Shown: in pieces, positions 4,768 through 6,648 of the stretch | Numbering within the stretch: the first letter of the stretch is position 1 | How the letters are laid out: the number at the start of each line of letters is the position of its first letter | DNA from: an uncultured Clostridia bacterium | GTDB lineage: Bacteria; Bacillota; Clostridia; Oscillospirales; Acutalibacteraceae | Assembly: GCA_947624755.1 (NCBI GenBank) | Contig: CANQLQ010000114.1 | Coordinates: forward strand, 1 to 6,648 | Reading direction: 5' to 3' | Length of the DNA stretch: 6,648 nt | Notes under the pieces: generated by a model | What the model was told of the DNA's origin: nothing | Database searches by the model: none | What the model saw: only the letters and a program-made list of their open reading frames with translations | Program-made: the position numbers and the translations under genes

Positions 4768-5826
4768 ATGGCGAATGGGTTGTATGGGATATTTAATTCA
4801 AACAGATCGGTAGATGATCATTGGGGAAAGAATTGTTTTAATTCCAGCTTTCCAACTGCGACCGCTTGTTATATGTTAGATAAACATATCAAAGCCATTT
4901 ATATTACACTTGCGTCCAAAGAAGGTAAATTGGTAATTGAGCCCAAAGAAATTCCAATTAACGAAGTCTTTAATTGCGGAAATAAATCTCCACAGGATTT
5001 GTATTTTAGCTTTGAATCAGTATTTGCACCGTACCAACAATACTCTTTTGACCCTATTGATGGAATTGATTTGGTGGTAAAGGATACCAACAGCAATTAT
5101 CTTTCTCCGTTAGAAGTCAAGCTAACAGTAATTCCCACTTCTCAAACCAGCGTATTACCTGAAGAAAAATGGGGTTCAGAAATTGTAGTTCGCTCTGCTA
5201 CCACTTCATATTGCGCTTTGGGAATGTTTGATTCTGTAAAAGAACATTCAAGGGAAATTCGTGAAATATTTGAAGAAGCCTGTTCCTCTATTCAAATGTG
5301 GGATAACGATTATGAAATGACGCACAAAATTCCGTCCCTATGTAAAGCCATTGACGATTTCCAGTCAGCTTACTACACGCATCAAAAACCGTTACTTATG
5401 CAAACATTATGGAAAACTCAAGGACAGTCTCCTATATTAGCAGATCAGGCGTTTGATATTGTAATTTGGAGCGATTATGCGTTTTCTCGTCTGTTTCTTG
5501 ATAATTCAGTTCTACCTGCGGAAACTATGAGGAGAGGAATGAGAGCTTCAGCAAGGCTTGCCAGATGCTTATGGGAATTAAGCAAGTCTGGCAAAATACG
5601 AGTTGTTGACATATACCGCCAAATGGCATTTGGAAATCAGACAGATAAAGAATTTGCTGTAGGCGGCTCACTATGGCGAAAATATGTTACTTCTGAAAGA
5701 ATTAAAAACCTTGCATTGAACAAAGATGTCGTAAACCAAATTATTGAGCCAGGATATATTGACAGACTTATGCCAGAACGCAGATTTGATCAAACTCTTT
5801 ATTTTACAATGCGAGGTACTGAATAA
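4768..5826 (+). CDS. HindVP/HgiDI-family type II restriction endonuclease
   Basis: A 352-residue protein matching, by remembered family pattern, the HindVP endonucleases (Pfam RE_HindVP), which recognise GRCGYC. The N-terminal half holds the family blocks WGKNCFNSSFP (19-29), LYFSFESVFAPYQ (78-90) and GSEIVVRSATTSY (136-148). Between them lies a PD-(D/E)XK nuclease core: Asp101 in DGIDLVV, then Glu116 and Lys118 in LSPLEVKLT. It should cleave unmethylated DNA as a Mg-dependent nuclease. The ATG at 4768 follows AAGGAG (4753-4758) at nine bases. It is transcribed away from the methyltransferase, and no controller (C) protein gene accompanies it, so timing must come from the shared control region. 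The frame is intact with no visible lesion, so the enzyme is probably active. Family confidence is high; exact specificity is inferred from the family. Confidence 0.85.
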   Translation: MANGLYGIFNSNRSVDDHWGKNCFNSSFPTATACYMLDKHIKAIYITLASKEGKLVIEPKEIPINEVFNCGNKSPQDLYFSFESVFAPYQQYSFDPIDGIDLVVKDTNSNYLSPLEVKLTVIPTSQTSVLPEEKWGSEIVVRSATTSYCALGMFDSVKEHSREIREIFEEACSSIQMWDNDYEMTHKIPSLCKAIDDFQSAYYTHQKPLLMQTLWKTQGQSPILADQAFDIVIWSDYAFSRLFLDNSVLPAETMRRGMRASARLARCLWELSKSGKIRVVDIYRQMAFGNQTDKEFAVGGSLWRKYVTSERIKNLALNKDVVNQIIEPGYIDRLMPERRFDQTLYFTMRGTE

Positions 5827-5836
5827 AGGCAAAAGC

Positions 5837-5862
5837 GGCGGCAGAGATTTCTCCCTGCCGCC
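5837..5862. terminator. Bidirectional terminator-like hairpin between the endonuclease gene and tnpV remnant
   Basis: GGCGGCAG (5837-5844) pairs perfectly with CTGCCGCC (5855-5862) around a 10-base loop. It starts 10 bp after the endonuclease stop and 8 bp past the tnpV remnant stop on the other strand. Downstream bases are only modestly T-rich on each side (TTGGTGCTT on +, GCTTTTGCC on -), so efficiency is uncertain, but the position between convergent reading frames suits a shared terminator. Confidence 0.6.
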
Positions 5863-5869
5863 TTGGTGC

Positions 5870-6116
5870 TTATACCGTGTAAATCAATTCTGCATTTACA
5901 ATTTCCGTTGCACGATTACGAATATTGTTCATTCTCTGTACACATAGCATTTGGTCGGCTGCTTTGAGCGCTTCGGTTACGCCTTCACGATCCGCTATTT
6001 GTTTTACCAGCCGGGAAAACAGTTCTTCTGCCTGCTTGTCGATGTCGGCAAGGTATCTGTTTAACTTGCCGCTTGTCAGCAAATTGGTATATAACACCCT
6101 TCGATTTTGCTTGATA
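5870..6116 (-). pseudogene. TnpV transposon-encoded protein, 5'-truncated remnant
   Basis: About 82 residues resemble the C-terminal two-thirds of TnpV, a small protein of unknown role carried by clostridial Tn4451-like and related elements. Recognisable stretches are NRRVLYTNLLTSGKLNRYL, ADIDKQAEELFSRLVKQ, REGVTEALKAADQM and RMNNIRNRATEIVNAELIY, ending with TAA at 5870. The family's N-terminal 40 or so residues are missing. The homology stops at the edge of the 146-bp repeat, and upstream codons are repeat sequence with only a TTG possible start. This is therefore a gene cut by the recombination that placed the island beside guaA. It is the only trace of mobile-element machinery in the window and may be a leftover of the element that brought or received the restriction locus. 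Confidence 0.75.
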
Positions 6117-6262
6117 TGTCGCAAATCGGTAAAACGAAGAGCGACAGCCACGTTCTGTGAATAATCTGAAAGTGTTGTCAAACTGTTGTCACGAGGACAT
6201 TTTCAGCTTGAAAAAGTCAGTAATATCAAGGCTTTCCGGCTTTCTTGATACTATTCCCACTC
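6117..6262. repeat. Right copy of 146-bp direct repeat, joined to guaA
   Basis: This copy contains the true guaA stop and last codons (6251-6262) plus 134 bp downstream. It matches 1517-1662 except at seven positions. It keeps a short TGTCGC/GCGACA stem (6117-6122 with 6141-6146) but loses the extended stem and U-tract of the left copy because foreign sequence (tnpV remnant) begins at 6116. It also contains an 11-bp-period duplication, TGTTGTCA at 6173-6180 and 6184-6191, degraded in the left copy. Confidence 0.95.
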
Positions 6263-6648
6263 TACCGTTCCGGGGGGCTTTGAAGTTATATCATAAACAA
6301 CTCGGTTTACGTGTTCAACTTCGTTTGTGATTCTGTTTGACACTTTTGCGAGAAGGTCATACGGAATCTGCGCCCAATCCGCTGTCATAAAATTGTCGGT
6401 TGTAACAGCTCTGAGTGCTATAAGGTGATCATAAGTTCTATGGTCACCCATTACACCGACAGTCATTACGTTTGGGAGAACGGCAAAAAACTGACTAAGG
6501 TTGCTTTCATAACCCGTGTTTGCCATTTCTTCACGGAAAATCGCATCAGCCTCCTGAAGAATTTTTACCTTTTCTTCGGTAACTTCACCAATAATTCTGA
6601 CTCCGAGACCGGGACCCGGGAACGGCTGACGCCATACAAGCTCCTTCG
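6251..6648 (-). CDS. guaA: GMP synthase (glutamine-hydrolysing), C-terminal end (5' part outside window)
   Basis: This is the C-terminal dimerisation region of GuaA, which converts XMP to GMP with glutamine and ATP in purine synthesis. The - strand frame is open to the window edge. The visible 131 residues (of about 510) begin ELVWRQPFPGPGLGVRIIGE, a hallmark GuaA block, and end KPPGTVEWE-stop, the conserved tail. The Met at 6526 is internal (FREEMANTGYES), not a start. The gene is intact to its stop even though the island begins there, as expected when an integrative element uses the 3' end as attachment site and restores the coding sequence. Its probable native terminator now lies 4.6 kb away at 1502-1549, so transcripts may read into the tnpV remnant and antisense to the endonuclease gene. 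Confidence 0.96.
   Translation of the reverse strand, partial: KELVWRQPFPGPGLGVRIIGEVTEEKVKILQEADAIFREEMANTGYESNLSQFFAVLPNVMTVGVMGDHRTYDHLIALRAVTTDNFMTADWAQIPYDLLAKVSNRITNEVEHVNRVVYDITSKPPGTVEWE
6252..6262 (-). other. Putative attachment site at the guaA 3' end
   Basis: GAGTGGGAATA on the - strand encodes the final Glu-Trp-Glu and two bases of the stop codon. It is identical to the orphan copy at 1652-1662 and to the 11-bp core I recall for Tn5801-like integration. The repeat identity ends exactly at this GAG, which makes a site-specific recombination boundary likely. Confidence 0.65.

Noticed and set aside
4768..5826. Controller (C) protein or toxin-antitoxin role for genes next to the R-M promoter
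   Set aside because: No small HTH gene lies inside the R-M locus; the Xre-type gene is outside the repeats, over 3 kb away, and shows no obvious C-box at the R-M promoter.
6117..6181. Extension of the tnpV reading frame through the repeat to a TTG codon
   Set aside because: These codons are repeat (guaA-downstream) sequence, not TnpV, and the frame opens only by chance past the junction.
1..6648. CRISPR array, tRNA or rRNA genes
   Set aside because: I saw no regularly spaced repeats, cloverleaf pattern or rRNA-like stretch on either strand.

Overview
The window reads as part of a low-to-moderate GC clostridial Firmicute chromosome. Strong AGGAG-type ribosome binding sites, a clostridial-type TnpV transposon-protein remnant and the style of the housekeeping proteins support this; I cannot name the species. 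Two core genes frame it, pointing at each other: the 3' half of tsaD (+ strand, left edge) and the 3' end of guaA (- strand, right edge). Everything between is noncoding or accessory, and the middle is visibly more AT-rich than tsaD.

Left part (508-1516): a terminator region after tsaD, about 350 bp of structured AT-rich DNA without a convincing gene, one small Xre/Cro-type repressor gene (1122-1319), then about 200 bp ending in what looks like the original guaA transcription terminator (hairpin 1514-1549 with a U-tract on the - strand).

Island (about 1663-6262): a 146-bp direct repeat (1517-1662 and 6117-6262, exactly 4600 bp apart, 7 mismatches) brackets the accessory block. Both copies end exactly in the last codons of guaA. 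The terminal 11 bp, GAGTGGGAATA on the - strand, is the sequence at the guaA 3' end that I recall Tn5801-like integrative elements using as their attachment site. No integrase is present and a 5'-truncated tnpV lies beside one repeat, so the island looks like a decayed, possibly cis-mobilizable cargo element.

Cargo: a type II restriction-modification locus. On the - strand lie a C5-cytosine DNA methyltransferase, a Vsr mismatch endonuclease and a two-domain Ser/Thr protein kinase, spaced like one operon. Divergently on the + strand lies a HindVP/HgiDI-family restriction endonuclease (family specificity GRCGYC). The methyltransferase would protect GRCGYC sites, the endonuclease would cut unmodified DNA, and Vsr would repair T:G mismatches from 5-methylcytosine deamination. 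The kinase is the unexplained extra and may be a second defence or regulatory layer.

The most interesting point is the 166-bp divergent control region. It holds two GACGTC sites (a form of GRCGYC) 14 bp apart. One overlaps the -35 box of a near-consensus methyltransferase promoter. The best endonuclease promoter is placed so that the two transcripts run into each other. This suggests regulation by self-methylation and promoter interference, without a separate controller protein.
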